NCBI GenBank assembly: GCA_934654515.1
Contig: CAKUGA010000004.1
Span: 1-55,538 of the forward strand
DNA from: an uncultured Collinsella sp.
GTDB lineage: Bacteria > Actinomycetota > Coriobacteriia > Coriobacteriales > Coriobacteriaceae
Direction: 5' to 3'
DNA: 55,538 bases
Position numbers and translations under genes: made by a program. How positions within the stretch are numbered: the first letter of the stretch is position 1; the number at the start of each line of letters is the position of its first letter. Positions 7,348 to 15,576 of the stretch are shown here, one piece after another. The notes beneath the pieces were generated by a model, which saw nothing but the letters and a program-made list of their open reading frames with translations, was not told where the DNA came from and did no database searches.

Positions 7348-7758
7348 CTAATAACGAGGAATGAAACCATTTTCATTGGCAAGTGGGGCTCGGGCCTGGG
7401 CGTCTACGAGGCGAAAACGCGTTCCCATGCGCTCGTAGGAGGCATGAAGCGCCTCGAGATGAGATAGGATGTTTGCCGGAGCTCCCTGTATCTCCATCTC
7501 GACTGAACCGTCTTCCATGTTGCGCACCCAGCCGGTGAGTGCGCGTGCCTGCGCGAGGTTGGTGTTGGTAAAGCGAAAACCGACGCCCTGGACTTGCCCC
7601 GCCCAGCGCAGGAAATAGCGCAGGGGAGTGTCTTGAGTGACCTCGTCGCTTGCGAGCACAGTAAGCCTGCGGCGCAGCTCGAGCTCGACGTTTGATGGTT
7701 TTTGAGGCTCTCGACTGCCGCCGGTGACGCTGGAGAAGAACGTATCGAAGAAGCCCAT
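7348..7758 (-). CDS. Acylphosphatase with N-terminal extension
   Basis: The C-terminal 90 residues of this 136-residue protein are an acylphosphatase domain, with the signature GQVQGVGFRF (catalytic Arg) and TGWVRNMEDGSVEMEIQG containing the catalytic Asn. These enzymes hydrolyse carboxyl-phosphate bonds such as acetyl phosphate. The first 45 residues are an extra polar segment with no clear motif. The ATG at 7758 lies two bases after the stop of the upstream oxidoreductase gene, with only a weak ribosome site, so translation is probably coupled to it. Confidence 0.88.
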   Translation of the reverse strand: MGFFDTFFSSVTGGSREPQKPSNVELELRRRLTVLASDEVTQDTPLRYFLRWAGQVQGVGFRFTNTNLAQARALTGWVRNMEDGSVEMEIQGAPANILSHLEALHASYERMGTRFRLVDAQARAPLANENGFIPRY

Positions 7759-7760
7759 CG

Positions 7761-8867
7761 CTAGGCCTGCTTGCCTGCGTCGGCCGGGAAGGTAATTCCG
7801 GCCTGCTGGCGTACGGCATCCATGATGCGCAGTGAGATGAGCGTGACATCGCGGTAGTGTCCGAGCTCGTGGCGTCCCGCCGGGGTCTCCCAAATCTCTT
7901 CCTTTACGTTATCGATACCGCCGATGGCGCTGATAAAGTCTGTGAGTTCGTATTCCATAGTGTTGCTCGATTTGGGAAGGTCGAGCATGCGGCCGTTGTC
8001 GCCCTGTTCGCGCGGTGCCTCGGTCGCCGAGCCACGTACGACGTCGCCGCGGTAGTCGATGCGGACGTTGCGGGGCGTGGACAGATGATCGATCTGGATA
8101 GTGCCACGCTCGCCTTCGATCTGCGAGGGCAGCAGGTCATTCGTAATTTTGGAGTGCGCGAGCTCGACGGAGATACGGCCACCGCCGTAGCTGGCGAGGA
8201 CGGAACCGCAGCCGTCGATGGGGCCGTGCGTGAGCTGTTGCGTGGTGGGGTCGAGCAGAGTGGACATGCTCGTAAGGCCGGAGGGCATGCCGAAAATCTC
8301 GACCATGGGCTCGACGGTGTAGACGCCGATGTCCATGAGGGAACCCGATGCCATATTGCAGTCGAAGATATTGGTGGCACGTCCCGCGAGAACCTCGTTG
8401 TAGCGCGAAGAATATTTGCCAAAGCGCAGCGAAGCGCGGCGAATGGGCGCAATCTCGCCTAAGGCGTCCTCGATGGCGTGGAAGGCGGGGTCATGGAGGG
8501 GGCGCATGGCCTCGAGGGCTACAACGCCCGCTGCCTCGGCGGCGCGGAAGACCTCCAGCGCCTGTGCCTCGGTGGCGCAGAAGGGCTTCTCGACGATGAC
8601 GTGCTTGCCACCGGCGATGCAGGCAAGGGCCTGCTCGTAGTGAAGTGCGTTAGGGCTGCCGATATAGACGGCGTTGACGTCGGCGGCTGCCGCAAGCTCA
8701 TCGAGTGAGGTAAAGTTTCGCTCGCCACCGCGCTCGGCGGTAAAGGCAGCACCGCGATTGGCATCGCGTGAAAGCGTGCCCACAAACGCGGCTTGGTCGT
8801 TGGCGTTGACGACTTGGATAAAGTCGTCGGTGATCATGGATGTGCCGATGGTCGCGATGCGCAGCAT
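7761..8867 (-). CDS. Gfo/Idh/MocA-family oxidoreductase
   Basis: The 368-residue protein has an N-terminal Rossmann fold (LRIATIGTSMITDDF), the family EKPFCAT motif around residue 95 with the catalytic Lys, and a C-terminal alpha/beta domain (GVYTVEPMVEIFG). Members use NAD(P) to oxidise or reduce sugars, inositols and related compounds. The ATG at 8867 has AAGGGGGA upstream; the long N-terminal extension possible from 9044 would overlap the RNase HI gene and is rejected. It forms a two-gene unit with acylphosphatase. Substrate unknown. Confidence 0.9.
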   Translation of the reverse strand: MLRIATIGTSMITDDFIQVVNANDQAAFVGTLSRDANRGAAFTAERGGERNFTSLDELAAAADVNAVYIGSPNALHYEQALACIAGGKHVIVEKPFCATEAQALEVFRAAEAAGVVALEAMRPLHDPAFHAIEDALGEIAPIRRASLRFGKYSSRYNEVLAGRATNIFDCNMASGSLMDIGVYTVEPMVEIFGMPSGLTSMSTLLDPTTQQLTHGPIDGCGSVLASYGGGRISVELAHSKITNDLLPSQIEGERGTIQIDHLSTPRNVRIDYRGDVVRGSATEAPREQGDNGRMLDLPKSSNTMEYELTDFISAIGGIDNVKEEIWETPAGRHELGHYRDVTLISLRIMDAVRQQAGITFPADAGKQA

Positions 8868-8940
8868 ACGTCCCCCTTGCGTTGTTTGGTCTACAGGATG
8901 AGTGTAGCGCGGGAGAACGAAAAAACGTGCGAAAACGCCG

Positions 8941-9426
8941 TTACAGGTCGCTCTCGTTAAAGCCGGTGTCGATATCGAGGTTGGCGCCGTCGGCCGCCGT
9001 GGTGGCGAGCTCGTCGCAGCGTTCGTTGAGCTCGTGGCCGGCATGACCCTTAACCCAGATGAACTCGACCTTGTGCTTGCTCTTTGCGGTGATCAGGCGT
9101 TCCCACAGGTCGCGGTTCTTAACGGGCTGCTTGTTGGCGGTCTTCCAACCGCGCTTTTTCCAGCCGTCGATCCAATGCTTGTTAAAGGCGTTGACGACGT
9201 ACTGCGAGTCGGAATGGACCTCGACCTCGCAGGGGCGGTTGAGCGCTTCGAGCGCCACGATGACGGCCATGAGCTCCATGCGGTTGTTGGTGGTCTTGGC
9301 ATAGCCGCGCGAAAGCTCGGAGGTGAAGGTCTTGCCGGCGGGGTTGGTGTATTTGAGTACGGCACCATAGCCGCCGCGTCCCGGATTTGATCGGGCCGAG
9401 CCGTCGGTATAGATGATGACCTTCAC
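8941..9426 (-). CDS. rnhA: Ribonuclease HI
   Basis: RNase HI degrades the RNA strand of RNA-DNA hybrids. All four catalytic acidic residues are visible in their usual contexts: [21 protein letters not shown] and NERCDELA. The 161-residue length is standard when the GTG at 9426 is used, with AAAGGA upstream. An ATG one base earlier is out of frame and immediately followed by TGA, so it cannot be the start. The gene is alone between an oxidoreductase and a LysR regulator on the same strand. Confidence 0.96.
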   Translation of the reverse strand: MKVIIYTDGSARSNPGRGGYGAVLKYTNPAGKTFTSELSRGYAKTTNNRMELMAVIVALEALNRPCEVEVHSDSQYVVNAFNKHWIDGWKKRGWKTANKQPVKNRDLWERLITAKSKHKVEFIWVKGHAGHELNERCDELATTAADGANLDIDTGFNESDL

Positions 9427-9525
9427 ATGGTTCCTTTCGCTGAGTGCTTCTCTCGTGAGTGACCATTGTAGCGCCATGCCCGCTGGGGGCCAGCAATCTA
9501 CGATTTCTACCCCGTCTTCCGACTG

Positions 9526-10428
9526 TTAGTTGGCATGGATGATGCGGTCGAGCTCATCGAGATATTGCTGCAGCAGGGGAGAGGGCTTGCGCTCGTCGTG
9601 CATGATGTAGCCAACGTGCATCGTTGGGGCGTCTGCTAGCGGGATCGATGCCATGCCCCATTGCATTTCATTGGAGAGGACACCGGTCGACAGGGTGTAA
9701 CCGTTCGATGTGATAAGTAAGTTAGTAAGTGTTCCGCGGTCCGAGATTCGTATGTTGCGGTCACAAGGGATATAGCTAAAAGGTTCCTCGGCGTAATAGA
9801 AGGAGTTTGAGGTTCCCTGCTCAAAGCTGTAGCGCGTATAGGGCGTGAGGTCGGCAAGGGACAGCTGAGGGCGGCGTGCGAGCGGGTGGCGCTCGCTAAC
9901 GAAGACGTGGACCGTCGCGTCGAAGAGGGGATGGAAGCTTGCGCGGGCATCGGCGAAGGCCTTCTGCAGAACGCGGGCGTTAAAGTCGTCCAGATACAGA
10001 ATGCCGATATCGCTGCGAAACGCGCGGACGTCGTCGATGATCTGGGCTGTGGTGGTCTCGCGCATGATGAACTCGAACTTGCTGTCGCGGCAGCGCTCGA
10101 CCACGTTGACAAAGGCCTCGACCGAAAAGGCGTAGTGCTGGGCGGAAATGGCGAGGCGTGCTTGCGGGGTGCCGCCGTCCTCGTAGCGTGCCTCGAGCAT
10201 GTCGGCCTGCTCTACGACCTGGCGCGCATAGCCCAAAAGCTCGGTGCCGTCGTTGGTGAGCGTGACGCCGCGGCTGGAGCGCGTAAAGATCTCCAGATGG
10301 AGTTCCTGTTCCAGGCTTTTGACGGCGTTTGAGATGTTGGACTGAGCGGTATAGAGGCGCTGAGCTGCGGCGTTGATTGAGCCGGACTCTGCCACGGCGA
10401 TAAGAAAACGAAGCTGCTGGAGGGTCAT
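9526..10428 (-). CDS. LysR-family transcriptional regulator
   Basis: The 300-residue protein begins with the canonical LysR helix-turn-helix (MTLQQLRFLIAVAESGSINA, then QSNISNAVKSLEQELHLEIF, residues 1-55) and continues with a substrate-binding-type effector domain. It is divergent from metY, with about 275 bases between starts, so control of the sulfur gene is likely but not shown. A short inverted repeat CGAGC-N8-GCTCG sits in the metY promoter spacer and could be an operator. The effector ligand cannot be predicted. Confidence 0.93.
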   Translation of the reverse strand: MTLQQLRFLIAVAESGSINAAAQRLYTAQSNISNAVKSLEQELHLEIFTRSSRGVTLTNDGTELLGYARQVVEQADMLEARYEDGGTPQARLAISAQHYAFSVEAFVNVVERCRDSKFEFIMRETTTAQIIDDVRAFRSDIGILYLDDFNARVLQKAFADARASFHPLFDATVHVFVSERHPLARRPQLSLADLTPYTRYSFEQGTSNSFYYAEEPFSYIPCDRNIRISDRGTLTNLLITSNGYTLSTGVLSNEMQWGMASIPLADAPTMHVGYIMHDERKPSPLLQQYLDELDRIIHAN

Positions 10429-10489
10429 CGGTGCCCGTCCTTTCGATAGCTATCTAAAAAACCGATAACAGGTTAGCGCTTTTAAGTGA

Positions 10490-10518
10490 TTGACCGAGCG
10501 AAACAATGCTCGTACTAT
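10490..10518 (+). promoter_or_regulatory. Promoter of metY with inverted repeat in the spacer
   Basis: TTGACC (10490-10495) and TACTAT (10513-10518) are separated by exactly 17 bases. The spacer contains CGAGCGAAACAATGCTCG, a 5-bp inverted repeat of LysR-operator type. Predicted transcription start is near 10525, leaving an untranslated leader of about 178 bases before metY. Confidence 0.65.
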
Positions 10519-10586
10519 TCAAAACACACAAAGGCGGTAGGTAATTAAGCCGACCACGGAACCGGGATGCGAAAGGAGACCCGCAT

Positions 10587-10640
10587 ATGAATTGCTTACC
10601 AAGACGAATGCCGGGCTCCTGTTTGCGCCCGTCGGCGTGA
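10587..10640 (+). CDS. Possible Cys-containing leader peptide upstream of metY
   Basis: A 17-codon frame starts at ATG 10587 with AAAGGAG 8 bases upstream and encodes MNCLPRRMPGSCLRPSA. It contains two Cys and an internal Met codon, and a run TTA-CCA-AGA-CGA, of which TTA, AGA and CGA are rare in this GC-rich sequence. It lies inside the metY leader. Short inverted repeats follow (CTCCTG/CAGGAG). This resembles amino-acid attenuator leaders, but the evidence is position, ribosome site and codon content only. Confidence 0.4.
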   Translation: MNCLPRRMPGSCLRPSA

Positions 10641-10702
10641 TCAGGAGACAGCGACTTACTTCTCTCTTATTTATTTACTTTCGTTCGATCAAGGAGATCA
10701 TC

Positions 10703-12013
10703 ATGAGCCAGTTCATCAACAACCCCGAGCACACCTTTGGTTTCGATACCCTGCAGCTGCACGTTGGCCAGGAGAGCGCCGATCCCGCATCCGATGCCCG
10801 CGCCGTGCCTATCTATCAGACCACGAGCTACGTGTTCCGCAACGCCCAGCACGCCGCCGACCGCTTTGGCCTTGCCGATGCCGGTAACATCTACGGTCGT
10901 CTGACCAACTCCACCCAGGGCGTCTTCGAGGACCGCATCGCCGCGCTCGAGGGCGGCGTGGCTGGTCTCGCCGTTGCTTCCGGTGCCGCTGCCATCACCT
11001 ATACCCTGCAGGCACTTGCCCAGGCCGGTGACCACGTGGTTGCTCAGAAGACCATCTACGGTGGCTCCTACAATCTGTTGGAGCATACGCTCTCCCAGTT
11101 TGGTGTCGAGACCACGTTTGTCGATGCCCATAACCTGGACGAGGTCGAGGGCGCCATCAAGGACAACACCACGGTCATCTACCTCGAGACGCTCGGCAAC
11201 CCCAACTCCGACATCCCCAACATCGACGCCATCTCCGAGATCGCCAAGAAGCATGGTCTGCCGGTTGTCGTTGACAACACCTTCGGTACCCCGTATCTGT
11301 TCCGTCCGCTGGAGCACGGTGCCAACATCGTCGTCCACTCTGCAACCAAGTTCATCGGTGGCCACGGAACCTCGCTGGGTGGTGTGATCGTCGACGGCGG
11401 TAACTTCGATTGGAAGGCGAGTGACAAGTACGCCCAGATCGCCGAGCCCAACCCCTCCTACCATGGTGTCTCGTTTGCCGAGGCTGCCGGTCCTGCTGCC
11501 TTCGCAACCTATGTCCGCGCCATTCTGCTGCGTGACGAGGGCGCTTGCATCAGCCCGTTCAACGCCTGGATCCTGCTCCAGGGCACCGAGACCCTGTCGC
11601 TGCGCGTCGACCGTCATGTCGAGAACACCAAGAAGGTCGTCGAGTTCCTGAACGGCGACAGCCATGTCGCCAAGGTGAACCACCCGAGCCTGCCTGAGCA
11701 TCCCGATCACGAGCTCTACAAGGAGTACTTCCCCAACGGTGGTGCCTCGATCTTTACCTTTGAGATTAAGGGTGGCCAGGAGGCCGCTTGGAAGTTCATC
11801 GATCACCTGCAGGTGTTCTCGCTGCTCGCCAACGTTGCCGACGTCAAGTCGCTTGTCGTGCACCCGGCTACCACCACGCACTCCCAGCTCTCTGCCGAGG
11901 AGCTCGCCGAGCAGAACATCACGCCCTCCACGATCCGTCTTTCCATCGGTACCGAGAACGCCGAGGACATCATTTGGGATCTGAAGCAGGCCTTCGCCGC
12001 GCTGGACGAGTAA
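10703..12013 (+). CDS. metY: O-acetylhomoserine sulfhydrylase
   Basis: The 436-residue PLP enzyme of the Cys/Met metabolism family makes homocysteine from O-acetylhomoserine and sulfide. Features: the N-terminal ETLQLH-like FDTLQLHVGQ, VPIYQTTSYVF, IYGRLTNST, VDNTFGTPYLFRP, and the PLP Lys in HSATKFIGGHGTSLGG near residue 215. Length fits MetY, longer than cystathionine gamma-synthase (about 380). ATG 10703 is chosen for AAGGAG at 10691-10696. It is expressed from its own promoter with a long leader, divergent from a LysR gene, and ends at a strong terminator. Confidence 0.95.
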   Translation: MSQFINNPEHTFGFDTLQLHVGQESADPASDARAVPIYQTTSYVFRNAQHAADRFGLADAGNIYGRLTNSTQGVFEDRIAALEGGVAGLAVASGAAAITYTLQALAQAGDHVVAQKTIYGGSYNLLEHTLSQFGVETTFVDAHNLDEVEGAIKDNTTVIYLETLGNPNSDIPNIDAISEIAKKHGLPVVVDNTFGTPYLFRPLEHGANIVVHSATKFIGGHGTSLGGVIVDGGNFDWKASDKYAQIAEPNPSYHGVSFAEAAGPAAFATYVRAILLRDEGACISPFNAWILLQGTETLSLRVDRHVENTKKVVEFLNGDSHVAKVNHPSLPEHPDHELYKEYFPNGGASIFTFEIKGGQEAAWKFIDHLQVFSLLANVADVKSLVVHPATTTHSQLSAEELAEQNITPSTIRLSIGTENAEDIIWDLKQAFAALDE

Positions 12014-12073
12014 GGCGACTTGTGCAAGGACCCCTTGCGGCTCGATAGGTACAACTGCATAAAATGCCTGCTC

Positions 12074-12114
12074 AAGGCGCCTGTGCGAACAATGTTTGCA
12101 CAGGCGCCTTTTTT
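12074..12114 (+). terminator. Intrinsic terminator of metY
   Basis: A 13-bp perfect stem, AAGGCGCCTGTGC (12074-12086) with 12098-12110, is followed by TTTTTT. The remaining gap to 12325 holds a small GTTTTAC/GTAAAAC inverted repeat (12196-12202, 12225-12231), probably part of the next promoter region. Confidence 0.93.
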
Positions 12115-12325
12115 GCATAGGGAGCATGCCAAAACAGGGTTTTTGAGACGCTTTATGCATGCGAGTTGTGGAAAACTCCTGTTGAGAGGATGTGAGTTTT
12201 ACGCAATTGACGTGCACCTTTTGAGTAAAACCGCAGGTCGCGATTTGCTCGGGGTACTATGCAGCGCGATCGAATCACACGCAGCTTAAACGCAGCAAAA
12301 ACGCACTACGGAGGTTTCCAGCTAC

Positions 12326-13108
12326 ATGAGGATCGATTCACGAAAACCGAAAGCCGCCGCCCTTTCCGCCGCTCTGGCTGTGGCACTTTTGGCGGGCGCC
12401 GGCGCAACTGATGCCCACGCCGCAACACTGTCCGATACGGTCGGATCTACGCCGTCCGAGGCGACGCTGGTACAGCCCGTCGACTATCGCGGCGATGGTT
12501 ATGGCTCCATGCAGGAGTGGAACGCCTCGATGGAGGCCAAGCGCGATTCCTTGGAGATGCGCGCACAGATCATTATGAACATGTATGGCGACTATGCCAC
12601 CGATGATGAGCGAGCCGTGTTGCAGGGTTGCATCGACGGTGCGGGTAACCTTTTGACGATGGGGGAGGTCGACGCCAAGTCGACCGAGCTCGACGAGCTT
12701 CGCTCCACGCTTGAGAACGCCAAGCGCGAGGCGCTCGAGGCGGCGGCCGAGGCTGAGGCCGCTGAAGCTGCTCAAGCCGCGCAGGCTTCGTATTACAACG
12801 CTGGTTATGGCTCGTCCAACACGTCTGCCGCGTCTTATGCGAACGGGTCGGGTTTGACGCGTTCTGCCGGCGTCAATAACTACAACGGTCGTCGTGAGAC
12901 GTATTACAGCAGCAATGTGCTTTACCACTATCGTACGGGCGAGTGGACCCAGGATTCCGAGGGCTTCTGGCGTGATTCCGATGGCTATTACGTTGTGGCT
13001 GCGGGCGATATGGCCCAGGGCTCGACCTTTACGGGCTCCAAGGGCGATTGTAAGGTCTATGACTCTGGCTGTGCTGCCGGAACCACCGACTACTACACTG
13101 GCTGGTAA
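12326..13108 (+). CDS. Secreted protein with coiled coil and cell-wall-type C-terminal domain
   Basis: The 260-residue product has a signal peptide (positively charged start, hydrophobic AALSAALAVALLAGAGA, AHAAT cleavage-like end near residue 32). A helical Ala/Glu-rich stretch at about 125-155 looks like a coiled coil. A Tyr/Ser/Asn-rich linker follows, then a C-terminal domain of about 70 residues (from YYSSNVLYHYRTGEW to DSGCAAGTTDYYTGW). That ending resembles the C-terminal domain of secreted coriobacterial peptidoglycan-hydrolase-like proteins as I remember them; no catalytic residue can be assigned. GGAGG lies 11 bases upstream of the ATG. Likely exported and cell-envelope associated. 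Confidence 0.7.
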   Translation: MRIDSRKPKAAALSAALAVALLAGAGATDAHAATLSDTVGSTPSEATLVQPVDYRGDGYGSMQEWNASMEAKRDSLEMRAQIIMNMYGDYATDDERAVLQGCIDGAGNLLTMGEVDAKSTELDELRSTLENAKREALEAAAEAEAAEAAQAAQASYYNAGYGSSNTSAASYANGSGLTRSAGVNNYNGRRETYYSSNVLYHYRTGEWTQDSEGFWRDSDGYYVVAAGDMAQGSTFTGSKGDCKVYDSGCAAGTTDYYTGW

Positions 13109-13136
13109 TCTTTTCGGCTTAACAGATGCTTGGCGG

Positions 13137-13180
13137 ACGGGCGTCTTTACCGAGCTTTCGGGCAACGTAAAGACGCCCGT
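13137..13180 (+). terminator. Terminator hairpin after the secreted-protein gene
   Basis: ACGGGCGTCTTTAC (13137-13150) pairs perfectly with 13167-13180 over 14 bp. Only a short T-rich tail follows. Confidence 0.8.
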
Positions 13181-13295
13181 TCTATGTATGCGCTTGAGTT
13201 AACAGAGCCCTTACCGTGGCGGTACGCCGCGCATATGGGCGCGGGGCACACTAGTTCATGAGAAATAAGGTCTTTCTCGTGGAGGAAGTGGTCTT

Positions 13296-13502
13296 GTGAA
13301 CGCTCGAGATATCGCCGTTGCCGCCGTTGCGCTGGTGCTTGGCTGCCTTGGTCCTACGGCCGCGCTTGTCGCGGGCATGCAAGGATCGTGCGGGGCCGCT
13401 CCTATCGTGGTCGGTGCGCTGATCGTGGCTGCGCTGCTGGGCAGCGCAGGTGTGGTCCTTTGTCGCGATGACGAGGACGAGGCTCCGGAGTCGCAGCTCT
13501 AA
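13296..13502 (+). CDS. Small two-helix membrane protein
   Basis: A 68-residue protein with two hydrophobic segments (about residues 6-26, IAVAAVALVLGCLGPTAALV, and 36-55, APIVVGALIVAALLGSAGVV) and an acidic C-terminal tail, RDDEDEAPESQL. The GTG at 13296 is supported by GGAGG at 13281-13285. It stands alone between two terminators. I do not recognise a family. Its real translation is supported by the ribosome site and clean membrane topology. Confidence 0.6.
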   Translation: MNARDIAVAAVALVLGCLGPTAALVAGMQGSCGAAPIVVGALIVAALLGSAGVVLCRDDEDEAPESQL

Positions 13503-13539
13503 CCGTCGGGACATCGGCTGCTGGTTATAGATGAAGAAA

Positions 13540-13577
13540 AAAGCCGCCGTAAGGGGAACGCTCCTTGCGGCGGCTTT
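13540..13577. terminator. Bidirectional terminator
   Basis: AAAGCCGCCGTAAGG (13540-13554) pairs with 13563-13577 with one mismatch; A-rich sequence on the left and TTT on the right suit both directions. It can end both the small membrane protein gene and the convergent panE gene. Confidence 0.85.
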
Positions 13578-13610
13578 ACTGTCGAGTCTGTTGACGTGGC
13601 GAATCGGGCA

Positions 13611-14525
13611 CTACCAGCTTGCCTCGATTTCGCGAATACGCTGATAGAGCCATTCGTTCTGCGGCGCCTGGATATCGTGTTTGGCTGCCAGGCGGCAAAT
13701 GGTGCCCGCGAACTCCTCGACCTCGGTCTTGCGTTGTGCGACGCGGTCTTGCGCCATCGACGGCATGCCGGCGGGATCGAGTCCCTCGATGAGGTGCACC
13801 ATCTGCGTCAGGTCTGCTTCGGTCAGCTCGATGCCTTCGGCGTTGGCGACTGCAAGCGTCTCGCGCATGGCGGAAACAAAGCAGCGACGCTGCTCGGAGC
13901 CCTGTTCCGTGGCGCTTCCGTATGTGCCGCCGTAGGCCATGCAGGTTTGGTTGATGCCGTCGTTGAGCATGAGCTTGGCCCACATGCGGTGTGCGATGTC
14001 TGGCTCGACGGTGTGGGTGATGCCGCAGCGCGTGTAAAGCTTATCAATGGCGGCAACGGTCTCGGGGTCGGTGCCGGCGGCCGCGCCAAAACGAATCTCG
14101 CCGGTGTTGGTAAACGTGAGCTCGCCGTTGAGGAATACAGCATCCATGCCCTGGCAGATACCCAGGACGGTGTGCTTCCAGCCAAAGCGCTCGGCAATCT
14201 TTTGCTCACTGGTGATGCCGTTGCACAGCGAGGCAATGAGCGTGCTGGGACCCACGACGCGCTCCATGGTCCTGAGCGCCTGGTCGAGGCCGGTCGTCTT
14301 GACCGTGAGGATGACCAGATCGGCGGGCATAGCCTCGCTGGCGCGGACGGACTTGAGCGCGCAAGGTTTGCCGTTGACGGTGAGCGCGTCGTTCGCGTGG
14401 CGCTCGAAGCGCGCGTCGTCCATAACATATTCGACGGCGTCGTTGCCGAGCGCTTGGGCGATCATGCTGCCGTAGAGCAGGCCGACACCGCCTTTGCCGA
14501 TAAAGGCGATCTTGTTGATCTGCAT
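13611..14525 (-). CDS. panE: Ketopantoate reductase family protein (2-dehydropantoate 2-reductase)
   Basis: The 304-residue protein starts with the ApbA/PanE Rossmann motif IAFIGKGGVGLLYG and has LTVKTTGLDQAL (NADPH-binding context) around residue 80, the conserved Lys region AKLMLNDGINQ near 180, and a C-terminal helical domain. PanE reduces 2-dehydropantoate to pantoate for coenzyme A synthesis. Several paralogues of this fold have other 2-oxoacid substrates, so the exact role is tentative. ATG 14525 is chosen because GGGGAG is 9 bases upstream; the ATG at 14534 abuts it. No pantothenate genes are adjacent. Confidence 0.85.
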   Translation of the reverse strand: MQINKIAFIGKGGVGLLYGSMIAQALGNDAVEYVMDDARFERHANDALTVNGKPCALKSVRASEAMPADLVILTVKTTGLDQALRTMERVVGPSTLIASLCNGITSEQKIAERFGWKHTVLGICQGMDAVFLNGELTFTNTGEIRFGAAAGTDPETVAAIDKLYTRCGITHTVEPDIAHRMWAKLMLNDGINQTCMAYGGTYGSATEQGSEQRRCFVSAMRETLAVANAEGIELTEADLTQMVHLIEGLDPAGMPSMAQDRVAQRKTEVEEFAGTICRLAAKHDIQAPQNEWLYQRIREIEASW

Positions 14526-14540
14526 GTGAATCATCTCCCC

Positions 14541-14569
14541 ATAAAAAGGCGCCCGCGTGCGGGGCGCCT
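14541..14569 (-). terminator. Intrinsic terminator of the cyclase-family gene
   Basis: On the minus strand an 8-bp GC stem (AGGCGCCC/GGGCGCCT) with a short loop is followed by TTTTTAT. It separates the cyclase gene from panE, whose ribosome site lies just beyond. Confidence 0.88.
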
Positions 14570-14642
14570 GATGGATTGTAAGCCGCCGGAGCGCCTTGTA
14601 TGTGCGGGACGGCGGATATATAGAAGAACGGATGCGCTGGAC

Positions 14643-15413
14643 TTATGCCGCGGGGCAGACCGCAAAGACGCGCGCGGGGTACCCGACGCCATCGCGAACC
14701 TTGGGGAAGGTGCAGAAGATGACGGCGCCCGTGGCGGGGAGCTCATCCAGATGGTCCATGACCTCGATCTGATAACGGTCAACCGAGAGGATGTACTGCT
14801 CGCCGGGGTAGGGGTAGGCATCCTCGCGCGTGGTGATGGTCGCCGGGTCGGTATCTGCCGGTTCGTGGCCGATGGCGCCGATGTTGCGCTCTTCGACAAG
14901 CCACTTGATGGCGTCGAGGTCCCAGCCGGGGTAGTGGGGCTGGCCGTCCTCGTCCTTGTTCTCGAGGTCGGCGAGCTTGGACCAGTCGGAGCGGAAGGCG
15001 ACAAAGGCGTCCTCGGGAATGCGGCCGTGCTCGTTCTCCCAGGTCTTGAGGTCATCGACGGTCAGAATAAAGTCGGGGTTTGCGGCGCACTCCTCGTGTT
15101 TGTCGATGACGCAGAGCGGATGCATAAACTCGATAGGTTCGATCTCGCCAAGGGAGCGGCCATCGACATGGAAGTGGCGCGGCGCGTCGACGTGGGTGCC
15201 GTACTGCGAGGCGACCGAATACTGGAAGCAGCGCATGGGCGCGAGCATGTCTTCGGGCGTGTCGGGCAGGTAGTCGAAGAGTTTGGTGGACTCAAAGGGC
15301 TTAAAGCCAAACCAGTGCGGAGTGTCGCACGAGAGCGTGTGGGTGAGGTCTACCCAGCGATAATCGGTGCTTTTGAGCTGGGATGCGAGATTCCAAAGGT
15401 CGAGCGTGGGCAT
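14643..15413 (-). CDS. Cyclase-family (kynurenine formamidase-like) hydrolase
   Basis: The 256-residue protein has the metal-binding motif YGTHVDAPRHF near residue 72, diagnostic of the cyclase/arylformamidase fold, and a WVDLTHTL start typical of the family. These manganese or zinc enzymes hydrolyse formylkynurenine, isatin or other cyclic amides. No tryptophan-degradation genes are nearby, so the substrate is unknown. AGGAG lies a few bases upstream of the ATG. It is divergent from the aldo/keto reductase and transcribed toward panE but ends at its own terminator. Confidence 0.85.
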   Translation of the reverse strand: MPTLDLWNLASQLKSTDYRWVDLTHTLSCDTPHWFGFKPFESTKLFDYLPDTPEDMLAPMRCFQYSVASQYGTHVDAPRHFHVDGRSLGEIEPIEFMHPLCVIDKHEECAANPDFILTVDDLKTWENEHGRIPEDAFVAFRSDWSKLADLENKDEDGQPHYPGWDLDAIKWLVEERNIGAIGHEPADTDPATITTREDAYPYPGEQYILSVDRYQIEVMDHLDELPATGAVIFCTFPKVRDGVGYPARVFAVCPAA

Positions 15414-15576
15414 GGGTGACTCCTTTCATCGGGCTTTTTGCTGATGTTAAAGCGGTGCCGTGACAGCTCGATTTCTGCTGCGTTACGATACGTTCTCGAT
15501 TGCGATTCCACGATGTTTCGGCCGCGTGACCATTGTGTTTCGCCTTGCCGGGGCGCTGATGGCGAAAGGAGGGGCC

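Noticed and set aside
10519..10702. SAM or other known riboswitch in the metY leader
   Set aside because: I could not find the conserved core of the SAM riboswitch classes; a leader-peptide model fits better, though neither is proven.
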